Part shown: piece by piece, positions 24,169 to 33,840 of the stretch
Layout of the letters: each line of letters starts with the position of its first letter
How positions within the stretch are numbered: the stretch's first letter is position 1
NCBI RefSeq assembly: GCF_022410535.1
Contig: NZ_JAKNBL010000029.1
Coordinates: forward strand, 1 to 37,145
Direction: 5' to 3'
Length of the DNA: 37,145 nucleotides
DNA from: Pelotomaculum terephthalicicum JT
GTDB taxonomy: Bacteria > Bacillota > Desulfotomaculia > Desulfotomaculales > Pelotomaculaceae
The notes under the pieces: model-generated
Database searches by the model: none
The model's input: only the letters and a program-made list of their open reading frames with translations
Told to the model about the DNA's origin: nothing
Program-made: the position numbers and the translations under genes

Positions 24169-25863
24169 ATGAAAAATAAAAGGATTTTATCGCTGTTGCT
24201 ATGTTTTGCCTTATTTCTCGGCGTTATTTACCCCGTACAGGCGGCATCTACCTCAACGGCAAAACAGTTGCTGCTCAGCGGTCTGCAAAGCTATAGTTTC
24301 AGCCCGCCGGACGGGCTTCTGGAAAAAGCTTCAGGCACCGCCGCCCTGGTTTTAAAAACATTCGGCGGCTCACTCGTCTCGGATGATGAAGCGCTAAAGA
24401 AATTGAACGGCTCTGAGCTGAAGTTTGACTACAAGCTCAACTCCCCCGAAAAAAAAGCGGCGCTGGACTATAATTTGTCTTACAATCATAACAACTATTC
24501 CGGCAGCCTGTTCATTGATGACAACAAGCTGATCCTGTCAACGGAAATTCTGTCCTTGCTCAAAGATATCGACCCGGCTCTTGAAACCGACAGACTGAAA
24601 AACATTCCCCAATACGTCTATTATACCGGAAACGAAATCGGTGAGCTATGGAACTCATATACATACCGCGAGGGACAATACCTGCCGCCGGGCTCCAAGG
24701 ATTTGCTGGTTTTCATGGTTGAAGCTATTCCGGACAAGTATTTTTCTGTCTCGTTAGTCAACCAGAAAGCCACCTTTAGTATAGACCAGCAGGGGCTGTG
24801 CGATGTAGTATACTCGTTTATGCAAAAAAGCGTGGATGAAAAGGAAAGATTGGCGTCCATAATAGCCGAAATAGGTTCCTCTATGGAACCCGAAGCAGAC
24901 AAGGAAATAATTAAAAGTGAAATAATAGCCGGAATTGACGCTGGCGTCAGTAATGGCGACTACCCGGCAAGCCCCGAGAAAATACAGCAGGAACTGGCAA
25001 ATATTTTTGATTTAGAAGAACTAACATACGAAGTTTCCCTGTTGCCGGCGGGGCAGCGCAAGCTGGCTGCGGCAATGAATTTCGGCGGCAATTCGGAATC
25101 GACCGGCAGGCTAACGGTAAACACCGATTTTACCGGCGGCAATGAGAACTTGAAAGGAACATACAGTGTAAATTTGTCTGTCCGGGACGAATGGAAAAAA
25201 ATAGATATTGCCGGGCAAATCGAAGGGCAGATGCGGCAAACCGGCAATGATGCCAAGTCCGATGATTCTATCAAGGTAAATGTAAAAGACGTGAGCGAGA
25301 ACATTACTCTTATTGACTTGCATTTAGAATGCAGTTCCAGGGACAAAGCAGATAAGGATGTCCGGGTAAATATCCCCGTGCTAACCAAGTCAAACAGCTC
25401 GGATATTGATTCTTTGCTGAATGACGCCTCATGTTCACCCGATTATTCAGCGAGAATCCATGTGCTGGTAGACGGCAGGCCGATTCCTTTTGACGTCCCT
25501 CCGTACGACAAAAACGGCGTCACCATGGCGCCGGTGAGAAACCTGGCGAAAGCACTGGGGGGCGAGGTAACATGGACCGAGCCGGATCAGGTGACTATTT
25601 GCCGCGCAGACACCTCCATCACCATGTATGTCGGCCGGCAGACATACACTGTCAACGGCGTTGAAAAACAATGCGGGACACCCCCGTTCACCAGGGATGA
25701 GACGATAACAATGGTCCCTTTAAGGACTATTGCTGAAGAATTAGGCTGCCAGGTGAAATACGACAGCGCCTCAAAAACTATTTTCATCAGCCGGGCTAAA
25801 GACTTAATAGAACAAGGTCCGGGACCCGCCCTATCACAGGGTCCGGCTTCTACAGACTTATAA
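24169..25863 (+). CDS. secreted protein with copper-amine-oxidase-like (stalk) domain
   Basis: 564-aa protein from ATG 24169 (GGGGGGA upstream). A signal peptide (KNKRILSLLLCFALFLGVI, cleavage near VQA-A) is followed by a ~390-residue region without recognised domains. The last ~110 residues form the copper amine oxidase N-domain-like repeat common on Peptococcaceae surface proteins: RIHVLVDGRPIPFDVPPYDK, VTMAPVRNLAKALGGEVTW, ITMVPLRTIAEELGCQVKYD and TIFISRA. That domain does not imply amine oxidation; it is thought to be an adhesion or stalk module. Likely exported to the cell surface; role unknown. Confidence 0.8.
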   Translation: MKNKRILSLLLCFALFLGVIYPVQAASTSTAKQLLLSGLQSYSFSPPDGLLEKASGTAALVLKTFGGSLVSDDEALKKLNGSELKFDYKLNSPEKKAALDYNLSYNHNNYSGSLFIDDNKLILSTEILSLLKDIDPALETDRLKNIPQYVYYTGNEIGELWNSYTYREGQYLPPGSKDLLVFMVEAIPDKYFSVSLVNQKATFSIDQQGLCDVVYSFMQKSVDEKERLASIIAEIGSSMEPEADKEIIKSEIIAGIDAGVSNGDYPASPEKIQQELANIFDLEELTYEVSLLPAGQRKLAAAMNFGGNSESTGRLTVNTDFTGGNENLKGTYSVNLSVRDEWKKIDIAGQIEGQMRQTGNDAKSDDSIKVNVKDVSENITLIDLHLECSSRDKADKDVRVNIPVLTKSNSSDIDSLLNDASCSPDYSARIHVLVDGRPIPFDVPPYDKNGVTMAPVRNLAKALGGEVTWTEPDQVTICRADTSITMYVGRQTYTVNGVEKQCGTPPFTRDETITMVPLRTIAEELGCQVKYDSASKTIFISRAKDLIEQGPGPALSQGPASTDL

Positions 25864-26048
25864 AATAATGGCTACATTTTATAGGATGCGATTACTTCTA
25901 TAGCCATTTGGCCTATCTTAAAGGGAAAAATCAGGGGTGTGCACGAAGCAAAATAAAACACTATCCCTTCACACGGAATAACTCATATAAGGCAGGCCGC
26001 TTTCCCTTATCGCTCATTATTCAGTTTTTATATAAGCGCTAATCTCAA

Positions 26049-26082
26049 TTTGAGGCCACAATCCCTTTATTGTGGCCTCAAA
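26049..26082. terminator. 13-bp hairpin between convergent genes
   Basis: Perfect arms TTTGAGGCCACAA (26049-26061) and TTGTGGCCTCAAA (26070-26082). It lies between the convergent stalk-protein and ABC-F genes, and the A/T ends of the arms allow termination both ways, although no long T run follows. Confidence 0.6.
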
Positions 26083-26117
26083 GGAATTGGATTGTTATCT
26101 TGTCATTCAATATGAAG

Positions 26118-27605
26118 CTACAACTGAACTATTTCTGTAGCTATATTACTACAAAATACGCTGTCATGTTCCACAAATAAAATTGTGGGTTTGAACTCGA
26201 GCAATAATTCCTCTATCTGCATACGGGATATTGCATCAATGAAATTAAGCGGTTCATCCCAGATAAGCAGATGTGCCTTTTCGCAAAGGCTTTTGGCAAT
26301 CAGCACCTTTTTCTTTTGCCCACCGCTGAAATCCCTCATATCCTTTTCAAACTGTACTCTCGAAAAATCAAGCTTGCGGAGTATTGCTTTGAAAAGGCTC
26401 TCGTCTATACCGTTCTGCAAGGCGTAATCGGATAAATTTCCGTTAAGATATGACGTGTCTTGCGATACATAAGATATAAGCAGACGGCTTCCTTTTTGAA
26501 AGCTTCCTGTATAGGTTATGTTCTCTTCGCAAATCAGCTTGATGATACTCGACTTGCCCGAGCCGTTTTTGCCGCAGAGAGCAATTCGGTCACCTTGTTC
26601 AACAGTAAAGCTGACATTTCGGCAAGCGGCTTTCTCTCCGTAAAAAATTGAAACATCATCAAATGCCACAAGACGATTTGCGTGATAGTAAAGCTGTGCT
26701 ATTTTAAGATTTTCCGAGTTTTCAAGGTTTTTAAGCAAATTGGATTTTTTTGCTATAGCTTTTTGCTGCCTTGCTTCAATCACCTTTGCTCTTTTCATTA
26801 GCTTTCTTGATTTTACTCCCTCATAGGAACGCCGGCCAATGCTTTTTTCGGTTTTGGCAGGATCAAATCCGATTTTTCTGCTTTCCGCTATGTTAGACCA
26901 AGCGGCTTTTTCTCTTGCGGTTTTTTCGAGACGTTTAATTTCTTTTTTCAACTTTTCATTTTCCGCAAGCTCAAAGCTGTCCTGACGTTCTTTGTTAACA
27001 AGCCAAGACGAAAAATTACCTCGCTGAATTTCGATATTGGTCTTGTTAATCGAAAGAATATGGTCAATACAACCATCGAGAAAGGCTCTATCATGGGATA
27101 CCAAAATAAAGCCCTTTTTGCTGTTCAGATAATTGCTGACGATTTCTCTACCATGCATATCAAGATGATTGGTAGGCTCGTCAATAAGCAAAAAGCTGTT
27201 TTCCCTTAAAAAAAGCGTTGCAAGCAAAACCTTTGTCCGCTCTCCGTTTGAAAGCGTGCCAAACGGGCGATACAGCACATCCTCGTCAATCTCAAGGAGA
27301 GATAACTCGCGCATAAGTTCCCAATGCAGATGCTCAAGGCTAATGTTTTCTACAATCTCAATGGTATTTATAGTCTTGTCTGCAACCTCGAAAGGGAAAT
27401 ACTCAAAACTTACCGAAGCGGAAATGCTGCCGCTATATTTGTATTTACCGAGCAGCAAATTTAAAAAAGTAGTTTTTCCCCTGCCGTTTCTTCCTGTAAA
27501 ACCGAGTTTCCAGCTGGCATCTATTTGAAAGCTGACATTTTCAAAAATGTTATCGTAACTGCCTTCATAGGCAAAGGTTAGGTTTGAAATGTTGATTAGC
27601 GACAT
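26118..27605 (-). CDS. ABC-F ribosomal protection protein, Lsa/CplR-like
   Basis: 495-aa soluble twin-ATPase without membrane segments. NBD1: Walker A GFTGRNGRGKTTFLNLLLGK, signature LSNGERTKVL, Walker B FLLIDEPTNHLD. A Lys-rich linker lies between (about residues 185-300), then NBD2 with GKNGSGKSSIIKL, FSGGQKKKV and LLIWDEPLNFID. The N terminus MSLINISNLTFAYEGSYDNI is of the Lsa/CplR type that releases lincosamides, pleuromutilins or streptogramin A from ribosomes. The specific drug profile is not readable. AGGAGG precedes the ATG but is paired in the leader (see 27603-27705). Composition is AT-richer than the core genes, suggesting acquisition. Confidence 0.88.
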   Translation of the reverse strand: MSLINISNLTFAYEGSYDNIFENVSFQIDASWKLGFTGRNGRGKTTFLNLLLGKYKYSGSISASVSFEYFPFEVADKTINTIEIVENISLEHLHWELMRELSLLEIDEDVLYRPFGTLSNGERTKVLLATLFLRENSFLLIDEPTNHLDMHGREIVSNYLNSKKGFILVSHDRAFLDGCIDHILSINKTNIEIQRGNFSSWLVNKERQDSFELAENEKLKKEIKRLEKTAREKAAWSNIAESRKIGFDPAKTEKSIGRRSYEGVKSRKLMKRAKVIEARQQKAIAKKSNLLKNLENSENLKIAQLYYHANRLVAFDDVSIFYGEKAACRNVSFTVEQGDRIALCGKNGSGKSSIIKLICEENITYTGSFQKGSRLLISYVSQDTSYLNGNLSDYALQNGIDESLFKAILRKLDFSRVQFEKDMRDFSGGQKKKVLIAKSLCEKAHLLIWDEPLNFIDAISRMQIEELLLEFKPTILFVEHDSVFCSNIATEIVQL

Positions 27606-27705
27606 AGCTTTGTCCTCCTGTGAAATTATGAAAGCTGCAAGAAAGTTAATTCTTGCAGCTCACAAACACATCAATGCCCAAGCCAAAACGGCAGGACAAA
27701 GCTAT
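27603..27705 (-). promoter_or_regulatory. ABC-F leader: masked ribosome binding site
   Basis: ATAGCTTTGTCCT (minus strand, 27705-27693) is perfectly complementary over 13 bp to AGGACAAAGCTAT (27616-27604), which holds the end of the Shine-Dalgarno sequence and the start codon. This long-range hairpin would block translation initiation of the ABC-F gene until opened. Confidence 0.7.
27633..27660 (-). terminator. ABC-F leader: attenuator-like hairpin
   Basis: AGCTGCAAGAA-TTAACT-TTCTTGCAGCT (11 bp) followed by TTCATAATTTC. A competing pairing exists: TGCAAGAAAGTTA at the end of the leader peptide (27741-27729) is perfectly complementary to TAACTTTCTTGCA (27648-27636) in the 3' arm. A ribosome stalled on the leader peptide would shift the balance. 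Confidence 0.65.
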
Positions 27706-27724
27706 ATTCGCTGAGTTAAAGGAA

Positions 27725-27787
27725 TTAGTAACTTTCTTGCACAGGCATAACAAAACACGCGGTAACCGCCGCTTCCATGAATTTCAT
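27725..27787 (-). CDS. leader peptide of the ABC-F gene
   Basis: 20-codon frame MKFMEAAVTACFVMPVQESY with AAGG 6 nt upstream, about 120 nt before the resistance gene. Its last codons form one arm of the alternative RNA pairing. Short upstream peptides whose translation senses ribosome-targeting drugs are known for this gene class; the peptide itself I do not recognise. Confidence 0.6.
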   Translation of the reverse strand: MKFMEAAVTACFVMPVQESY

Positions 27788-27853
27788 TATGCCTTAATAT
27801 ATTAGCAAGAAATGTTACGCATCCTTTCAACTCCAATCTTCCAAATTTATTCA

Positions 27854-27882
27854 ATAATATCATACGATAAAACAATTTTCAA
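27854..27882 (-). promoter_or_regulatory. sigma-A-type promoter for ABC-F leader
   Basis: TTGAAA (27882-27877), 17-nt spacer, TATTAT (27859-27854), about 67 nt upstream of the leader-peptide start. Confidence 0.65.
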
Positions 27883-27913
27883 GTAAGAGAAGCATCCCCG
27901 TCTTTTCATAATT

Positions 27914-28744
27914 TCAACCAAGGTTTTTTAATATATCATGGTAACGCATAGTCCCCAAGTCGCTTGGTTCTCCCTTTTTGCAGAAGGCAAGCCCGGCTAA
28001 TTTCCGATTAAGCCGCTCCACTACAATCTTGCCGTCAACCAATTTGGATTCCAAAATCCCAAGCGCATCCAGAAATCGCTTATCCCTCTTTGCGCTATCG
28101 TAGAAAGAGAGAACGTAGACATAAACAAAAAGGTTGTAATTGGCAAAAGGATACTCAACCTGCATGAACAGAGTACCAATTCCATAATGACAAGGGCCAA
28201 GAGGCTTGCGGATCGTCCAATGCTCAAGCAGGAATTCTACGGCTCGATCAAGGGCTTGTTCTTTATTGAGCAAACTTGTAAATCGAAAAGCATTCAGAGC
28301 TGTCAACGTCGGGCCGGGATTTGAAAACTCTGTTTCCGGGCCTCTCCCGAAACTAAACTTCTTACAACGCCAGCCGCCGTCACTGTGCTGTATCTCCAAA
28401 AGGTGGTCAAAGGTACTCTGAAGCCTGCTGTCGGAAGCATATCCTAAATGGCAAAGAACATTGGCGGCGTTAATGGTATGGCAGGGATATATTGCGCCTT
28501 GCGGGGACAACTTAAACCGCCCGTCTTTCCGCCATGAACTTAAAAACAGGTCGGCAATCCCCATTAATAAAGGATCGGAAGGCTCCATACCCAATTCCAG
28601 CAACAGAAACGCACAATTAAGGGTAGAAAATGGGCTTCCCTTACATAGGCGTTTGTCGGGAGTAGTCCAATAGTCAGCGCCGTTGTCATAACGTTTTGCC
28701 ACTATCGCGTCAACATCAGATTGATATTGTTTTGCTATTGCCAT
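27914..28744 (-). CDS. uncharacterised alpha-alpha toroid (prenyltransferase/terpene-cyclase-fold) protein
   Basis: 276-aa soluble protein with repeated helical units: FSTLNCAFLLLELGMEPSDP, HTINAANVLCHLGYASDSRL, HSDGGWRCKKFSFGRGPETE and PGPTLTALNAFRF. The DGGW and DGRF motifs and ~50-residue periodicity are typical of squalene-cyclase/prenyltransferase-like toroids. The catalytic DxDD of cyclases is not seen, and the protein is short, so enzymatic function is doubtful. The start ATG 28744 has AGAGG 10 nt upstream. It lies just upstream of the ABC-F promoter, which overlaps its 3' flank. Function unknown. Confidence 0.65.
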   Translation of the reverse strand: MAIAKQYQSDVDAIVAKRYDNGADYWTTPDKRLCKGSPFSTLNCAFLLLELGMEPSDPLLMGIADLFLSSWRKDGRFKLSPQGAIYPCHTINAANVLCHLGYASDSRLQSTFDHLLEIQHSDGGWRCKKFSFGRGPETEFSNPGPTLTALNAFRFTSLLNKEQALDRAVEFLLEHWTIRKPLGPCHYGIGTLFMQVEYPFANYNLFVYVYVLSFYDSAKRDKRFLDALGILESKLVDGKIVVERLNRKLAGLAFCKKGEPSDLGTMRYHDILKNLG

Positions 28745-28889
28745 TGTTATCCAACCTCTTTAATTTATCGACTACCTTTCTCATTTTAATCCTATTATCT
28801 AATCACGTATTCCTCGCTGCCTCTTTGGCATAGCAGTAAAATTAGATTTATTTTCATATGCATACTACAATACTACATAATACATGCAT

Positions 28890-28935
28890 AAGAAAAGCTG
28901 TCGCCCACTCCTATGTTTGGTTCAACAGCTTTCAA
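28890..28935 (-). terminator. possible terminator after tRNA-Ser(GCT)
   Basis: AAAGCTGT / ACAGCTTT arms with a long loop, then TTCTTATG on the minus strand. Weaker than the other tRNA terminators here. Confidence 0.4.
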
Positions 28936-28943
28936 CAGGATAT

Positions 28944-29037
28944 TGGCGGAGAGTGAGGGATTCGAACCCTCGAGACAGTTTAACACCGTCTACTCGCTTA
29001 GCAGGCGAGCGCCTTCAGCCAACTCGGCCAACTCTCC
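28944..29037 (-). tRNA. tRNA-Ser(GCT)
   Basis: Acceptor GGAGAGT/CACTCTCC with discriminator G and encoded CCA. The anticodon stem CTCGC/GCGAG encloses CTGCTAA, giving anticodon GCT. The long variable arm (AGACGGTGTTAAACTGTCT) is the class II hallmark. Confidence 0.95.
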
Positions 29038-29073
29038 ACAATATTTCCTTCTTCTTTACAATTCACGATATCA

Positions 29074-29164
29074 TGGCGGAGGGGGTGGGATTCGAACCCA
29101 CGGGACCCGCAAAAGGACCAACGGTTTTCAAGACCGCCTCCTTAAACCGCTCGGACACCCCTCC
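29074..29164 (-). tRNA. tRNA-Ser(TGA)
   Basis: Acceptor GGAGGGG/CCCCTCC, discriminator G, encoded CCA. The anticodon loop CTTGAAA gives TGA. The long variable arm (TTGGTCCTTTTGCGGGTCCC) marks a class II tRNA. It lies 36 bp upstream of tRNA-Ser(GCT) and downstream of serS. Confidence 0.95.
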
Positions 29165-29254
29165 GTTCAATCCCGCCATCTGCCGGTTTATACACATGAT
29201 AACGTACTAATAAGTTTATCATAGATGAAATTATGTGTCAATTTAAGAATGATG

Positions 29255-30556
<1,302 letters not shown>

Positions 30557-30617
30557 TTATGTAAAATATTAGTCGTAGTATTATACTATAACGGTAATAG
30601 TTTGTAAAATAATTCGG

Positions 30618-30675
30618 CAGTCAAAATTCAGGAGTCGGAATTCTGAATTTTCAAGGCTGATTCCTGAGCAGTTGA
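30618..30675. repeat. dispersed palindromic repeat, copy 6
   Basis: CAGTCAAAATTCAGGAGTCG, GAATTCTGAATTTTC and GCTGATTCCTGAGCAGTTG. The tail CCTGAGCAGTTG is shared with copy 1. It lies in the serA-serS gap, between the serA terminator and serS. Confidence 0.7.
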
Positions 30676-30684
30676 ATAAGTCAA

Positions 30685-30710
30685 TATAAAGGCGCCTCTC
30701 TTGAGGCGCC
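30685..30710 (-). terminator. terminator after serA
   Basis: Minus-strand hairpin GGCGCCTC-AAGA-GAGGCGCC followed by TTTATATT, about 40 nt after the serA stop. Confidence 0.8.
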
Positions 30711-30748
30711 GTCTAATATATAAATTCTCGGCAACTGGTTAGAGAATT

Positions 30749-32332
30749 TTATAAACCTACGTTTTTCACACTCAGCACTCCGTCGATTTTAGATATTTCC
30801 GCCAGGGTTTCCTCAGGTACGGGAGTATCAACATTCAAGAGCATTACCGCTTTGCCTCCAATAGACTTGCGGCCTACCTGCATACCGGATATGTTAATGT
30901 CATGCGCTCCAATCAGGTTGGCTACCGGGCCGATGATCTTCGGCTTGTCGGTATGTGGAACATAAAGCATGTGCCCCTCAGGCACCGCATCCACGTGGTA
31001 GCCGTCAATGAACACAAACCGCGGGTCGGTGCCACCGAAAATAGTCCCGGCCACTGAAATCTCATCTTTGTCCGAAATAACCTTGACCGTTATTAGATTG
31101 GCGTAATCGCCTTCTTCACCGGCCTGCTGCTGAACCACATTGATGCCGCGATCTTTGGCCAGGGTCGGGGCGTTAACAAAGTTGACCATTTCCTGCAGGA
31201 TGGTATCCAGGAAGCCTTTTAATACTGCCGTGGTAATGGGGGCGACCTCCTGACCCGCCAGATCTCCGCTGTATCTGATTTCAATCTTATCGGTCCGCCC
31301 GCTCGCCAACTGGGCCACAAATTTGCCCATTTTTTCCGCCAGGGTCAGGTAAGGCTTGACAACCGCCATTACTTTCGGACTCAAGGATGGAATATTAACA
31401 GCATTCTTCACAATGTCACCTTTAAGGGCCGCCACAATCTCCAGCGCCACGTCAAAGGCCACGTTGAGCTGGGCTTCCTCGGTAGAAGCGCCCAGGTGCG
31501 GGGTACCAATGAAATTGTTTAATTCGAAAAGCGGGCTCTCCGTGGTAGGCTCTTTTTCAAATACGTCCAGCGCCGCCCCGGCGACTTTGCCCGACTTCAT
31601 CGCCGCGTACAACGCTTGCTCATCAACCACGCCGCCTCTGGCGCAGTTAACTATCCGCACCCCGTCTTTCATCAGGCTGAAGGCTTTCTCCCCGACGATA
31701 TATCTGGATTCCTTGGTCAACGGCAGGTGATTGGTAATAAAGTCGGCTTGTTTAAATAACTCTTCCAGCGGGAGCAACTGTATTCCGAGACTCTCAGCTT
31801 TTTCCTCGCTGATATACGGATCGTAGGCGATAACTTTCATCTCCATGCCCTGAGCGCGTTTCGCCACAGCCGACCCGATCCGGCCCAATCCGATGACACC
31901 TAAAACTTTATCCCTGAATTCAACACCCATAAAGGATTTCTTGTCCCACTTGCCGGAACGCAGAGTTGCCCATGCCTGTGGAATATTGCGGGTAAGCGCC
32001 AGCATCATGGCCATGGTATGCTCGGCTGCGGCAATGGTATTGCCGTCCGGGGCGTTCACCACAAGTACTCCTTTTGCTGTGGCGGCAGCCACGTCGATAT
32101 TGTCGATACCAACACCCGCGCGCCCCACGATGATCATCCTGGAGGCGTGCTCCAGCACCCGGGCGGTGACTTTTGTGGCGCTCCGCACGATCATGGCGTC
32201 GTATTCACCGATAATACCAACCAACTCATCCTCGGACATTTTTTCCCCGATAACCACTTCGATATCCGGTTCGCGTCTGAGAGCGGTCAAGCCGATTTCA
32301 GCAACACCGTCCATAACCAGAACTTTTTTCAT
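30749..32332 (-). CDS. serA: D-3-phosphoglycerate dehydrogenase
   Basis: First enzyme of serine synthesis, NAD-dependent. The 527-aa long form has a substrate-binding lobe and a Rossmann lobe with GVIGLGRIGSAVAKRAQG. Catalytic motifs are IVNCARGGVVDEQAL (Arg), LDVFEKEP (Glu) and IGTPHLGASTEEAQ (His). The intervening domain (GQEVAPITTAVLKGFLDTIL) and a C-terminal ACT domain (NISGMQVGRKSIGGKAVMLL) suggest allosteric control by serine. It starts 2 nt after the aminotransferase stop, so the pair is one operon under the T-box. Confidence 0.96.
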   Translation of the reverse strand: MKKVLVMDGVAEIGLTALRREPDIEVVIGEKMSEDELVGIIGEYDAMIVRSATKVTARVLEHASRMIIVGRAGVGIDNIDVAAATAKGVLVVNAPDGNTIAAAEHTMAMMLALTRNIPQAWATLRSGKWDKKSFMGVEFRDKVLGVIGLGRIGSAVAKRAQGMEMKVIAYDPYISEEKAESLGIQLLPLEELFKQADFITNHLPLTKESRYIVGEKAFSLMKDGVRIVNCARGGVVDEQALYAAMKSGKVAGAALDVFEKEPTTESPLFELNNFIGTPHLGASTEEAQLNVAFDVALEIVAALKGDIVKNAVNIPSLSPKVMAVVKPYLTLAEKMGKFVAQLASGRTDKIEIRYSGDLAGQEVAPITTAVLKGFLDTILQEMVNFVNAPTLAKDRGINVVQQQAGEEGDYANLITVKVISDKDEISVAGTIFGGTDPRFVFIDGYHVDAVPEGHMLYVPHTDKPKIIGPVANLIGAHDINISGMQVGRKSIGGKAVMLLNVDTPVPEETLAEISKIDGVLSVKNVGL

Positions 32333-32334
32333 CC

Positions 32335-33486
32335 TTATTCCACCTTTCCCAAGAATACTTCCTGAGCCGCCTTCACACCCGAACCAAGCTTAACAGGATA
32401 GCCGACTTGCGCCAGTGCCATTTCCAGCGCGCTGACGGCAATCATAATATCCATTTTATCAGCAAAGCCCATATGAGCTATCCGGAAAATTTTCCCTTTC
32501 AATTTTCCCTGGCCGCCGGCAAAAGCGATCCCATACTGTTTTTTCAGTACCTTGCGAATATCGTCAGCGCCGATGCCTTCCGGGCTCCAGATGGCTGTGA
32601 GCGCGTTGGACGCGCAGCGGTCTTCAGAAAGCAGCTTTAATCCCAAGGCTTTGGCGGCAGCCCGCGTAGCCTTGGCCAGCAGAGCATGGCGCGCGTAAAC
32701 ATTGTCCATGCCTTCCGCCAGCATCATGTCCAGGGCGGCATCCAGCCCCAAGAACATCGACACGCCGGGTGTGTAAGCGGTATTCCACTTATCATATACT
32801 TTCTTGGCCGCCAGGAGGCTGAAATAAAACCGTGGCGACTGGTTTTCATTGACTACCCGCCAGGCTTTTTCACTGACGGTAACCATAGACAGGCCGGGCG
32901 GCAACATAAGCGCTTTCTGAGAAGCCGTGCACAGGATGTCGACACTCCACTCATCTGTTTTATGTTCAATAGCGCCAATGCCGCTAACACCGTCGACCAG
33001 CAGCAGGGCGGGCGTTTTAGATACAAGCGCGGCAATTCCCGCAATATCGTTTTTTACACCGGTAGAAGTCTCGTTCTGGGTCGCCAGGACAACTTTATAG
33101 CCGGAATTAGCGGCTAGTTTTTCCTCAACGACCTTTAAATCAACATCATTGCCCCAGCCAAAATCCACCTCGTCAATCTGAGCGCCGTATGCCTTGGCGA
33201 TATTTGCAAAGCGCTCGCCGAAATTCCCGGTAATCAAGGCCAATACTTTATCGCCGGGGTTTATTGTGTTGGCGATGGCCGTCTCCAGCGCGCCGGTACC
33301 GGAATTAGTCAATACAAAGATGTCGTTATTGGTTTGAAAAACTTTCTTTAATTTTCCAACAATCTGCTCATGCAATTTGGCAAAATCATCGGACCTGTGG
33401 CCTATGAGAGGTTGCGACATGGCGGCAACCACTGTTGGCGGTACAGGTGTGGGACCAGGAATCATTAAATATTTTTTGTCTTGCAT
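32335..33486 (-). CDS. class V aminotransferase, probable phosphoserine/serine-type
   Basis: 383-aa PLP enzyme of the alanine-glyoxylate/serine-pyruvate aminotransferase group: start YLMIPGPTPVPPTVVAAMSQ, cofactor pocket VLTNSGTGALETAIANTINP, PLP aspartate in LLLVDGVSGIGAIE, and Schiff-base Lys in CTASQKALMLPPGLS. Directly upstream of serA and under the same T-box, it probably supplies the phosphohydroxypyruvate amination step in place of classical SerC; that role is inference from context. Other amino acceptors (glyoxylate, pyruvate) are possible. A GGGGAGAG ribosome binding site is present. Confidence 0.85.
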   Translation of the reverse strand: MQDKKYLMIPGPTPVPPTVVAAMSQPLIGHRSDDFAKLHEQIVGKLKKVFQTNNDIFVLTNSGTGALETAIANTINPGDKVLALITGNFGERFANIAKAYGAQIDEVDFGWGNDVDLKVVEEKLAANSGYKVVLATQNETSTGVKNDIAGIAALVSKTPALLLVDGVSGIGAIEHKTDEWSVDILCTASQKALMLPPGLSMVTVSEKAWRVVNENQSPRFYFSLLAAKKVYDKWNTAYTPGVSMFLGLDAALDMMLAEGMDNVYARHALLAKATRAAAKALGLKLLSEDRCASNALTAIWSPEGIGADDIRKVLKKQYGIAFAGGQGKLKGKIFRIAHMGFADKMDIMIAVSALEMALAQVGYPVKLGSGVKAAQEVFLGKVE

Positions 33487-33530
33487 TTGAAGCTCTCCCC
33501 TCTCTCATTTTAAATTTAACTTTAAAATAT

Positions 33531-33780
33531 TAAAACCCCTCATCCCCAAAAAACAGGGACGAGAGGTTAATCCCGCGGTGCCACCCTTTTTGGCCTGAAT
33601 AATTCCAGCCCTCTTGAGCTTGTGATAACGGGAACTTACCCGGGTTTACCTACTACTGCTTTCAGTAAACCTCCTCCAGGGAGCCTGTTTCATCATGCCG
33701 TTCTTACCGGTTCACAGCCACCACCGGCTCTCTGAAAAGGATACAGCTGATTACTTTACCCCTTCACAGGGTTATTATTA
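33531..33780 (-). promoter_or_regulatory. T-box riboswitch upstream of aminotransferase-serA
   Basis: The T-box core GGGTGGCACCGCGGG is at 33586-33572. It is followed by the terminator CCTCTCGTCCC (33566-33556) / GGGGATGAGGGG (33547-33536) and a T run. Stem I shows the AAGTA loop-E motif (33756-33752), AGAGAGCCGG and GTGAACCGG. The antiterminator bulge TGGC would pair with a tRNA ending GCCA, which fits the two local tRNA-Ser (discriminator G) and excludes the local tRNA-Thr. The specifier loop (33691-33683) reads GAAACAGGC, with candidate triplets ACA or CAG; I cannot place a Ser codon there. Confidence 0.85.
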
Positions 33781-33797
33781 ACTTATTAATTAAATAT

Positions 33798-33827
33798 ACT
33801 ATATCCGATCTCAATTTACAATATCAA
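33798..33827 (-). promoter_or_regulatory. promoter for the T-box transcript
   Basis: TTGATA (33827-33822), 18-nt spacer, TATAGT (33803-33798), just downstream of the pdxT stop and upstream of the T-box stem I. Confidence 0.6.
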
Positions 33828-33840
33828 AAATATTGTTGAA

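Noticed and set aside
24169-25863. Copper amine oxidase enzyme
   Set aside because: Only the N-domain-like stalk module at the C terminus is present; no catalytic TPQ domain.
28884-29224. Plus-strand frames of 103-108 codons over the two tRNA-Ser genes
   Set aside because: They are antisense translations of tRNA genes (RRVRDSNPRDSLTPSTRLAG type) and not proteins.
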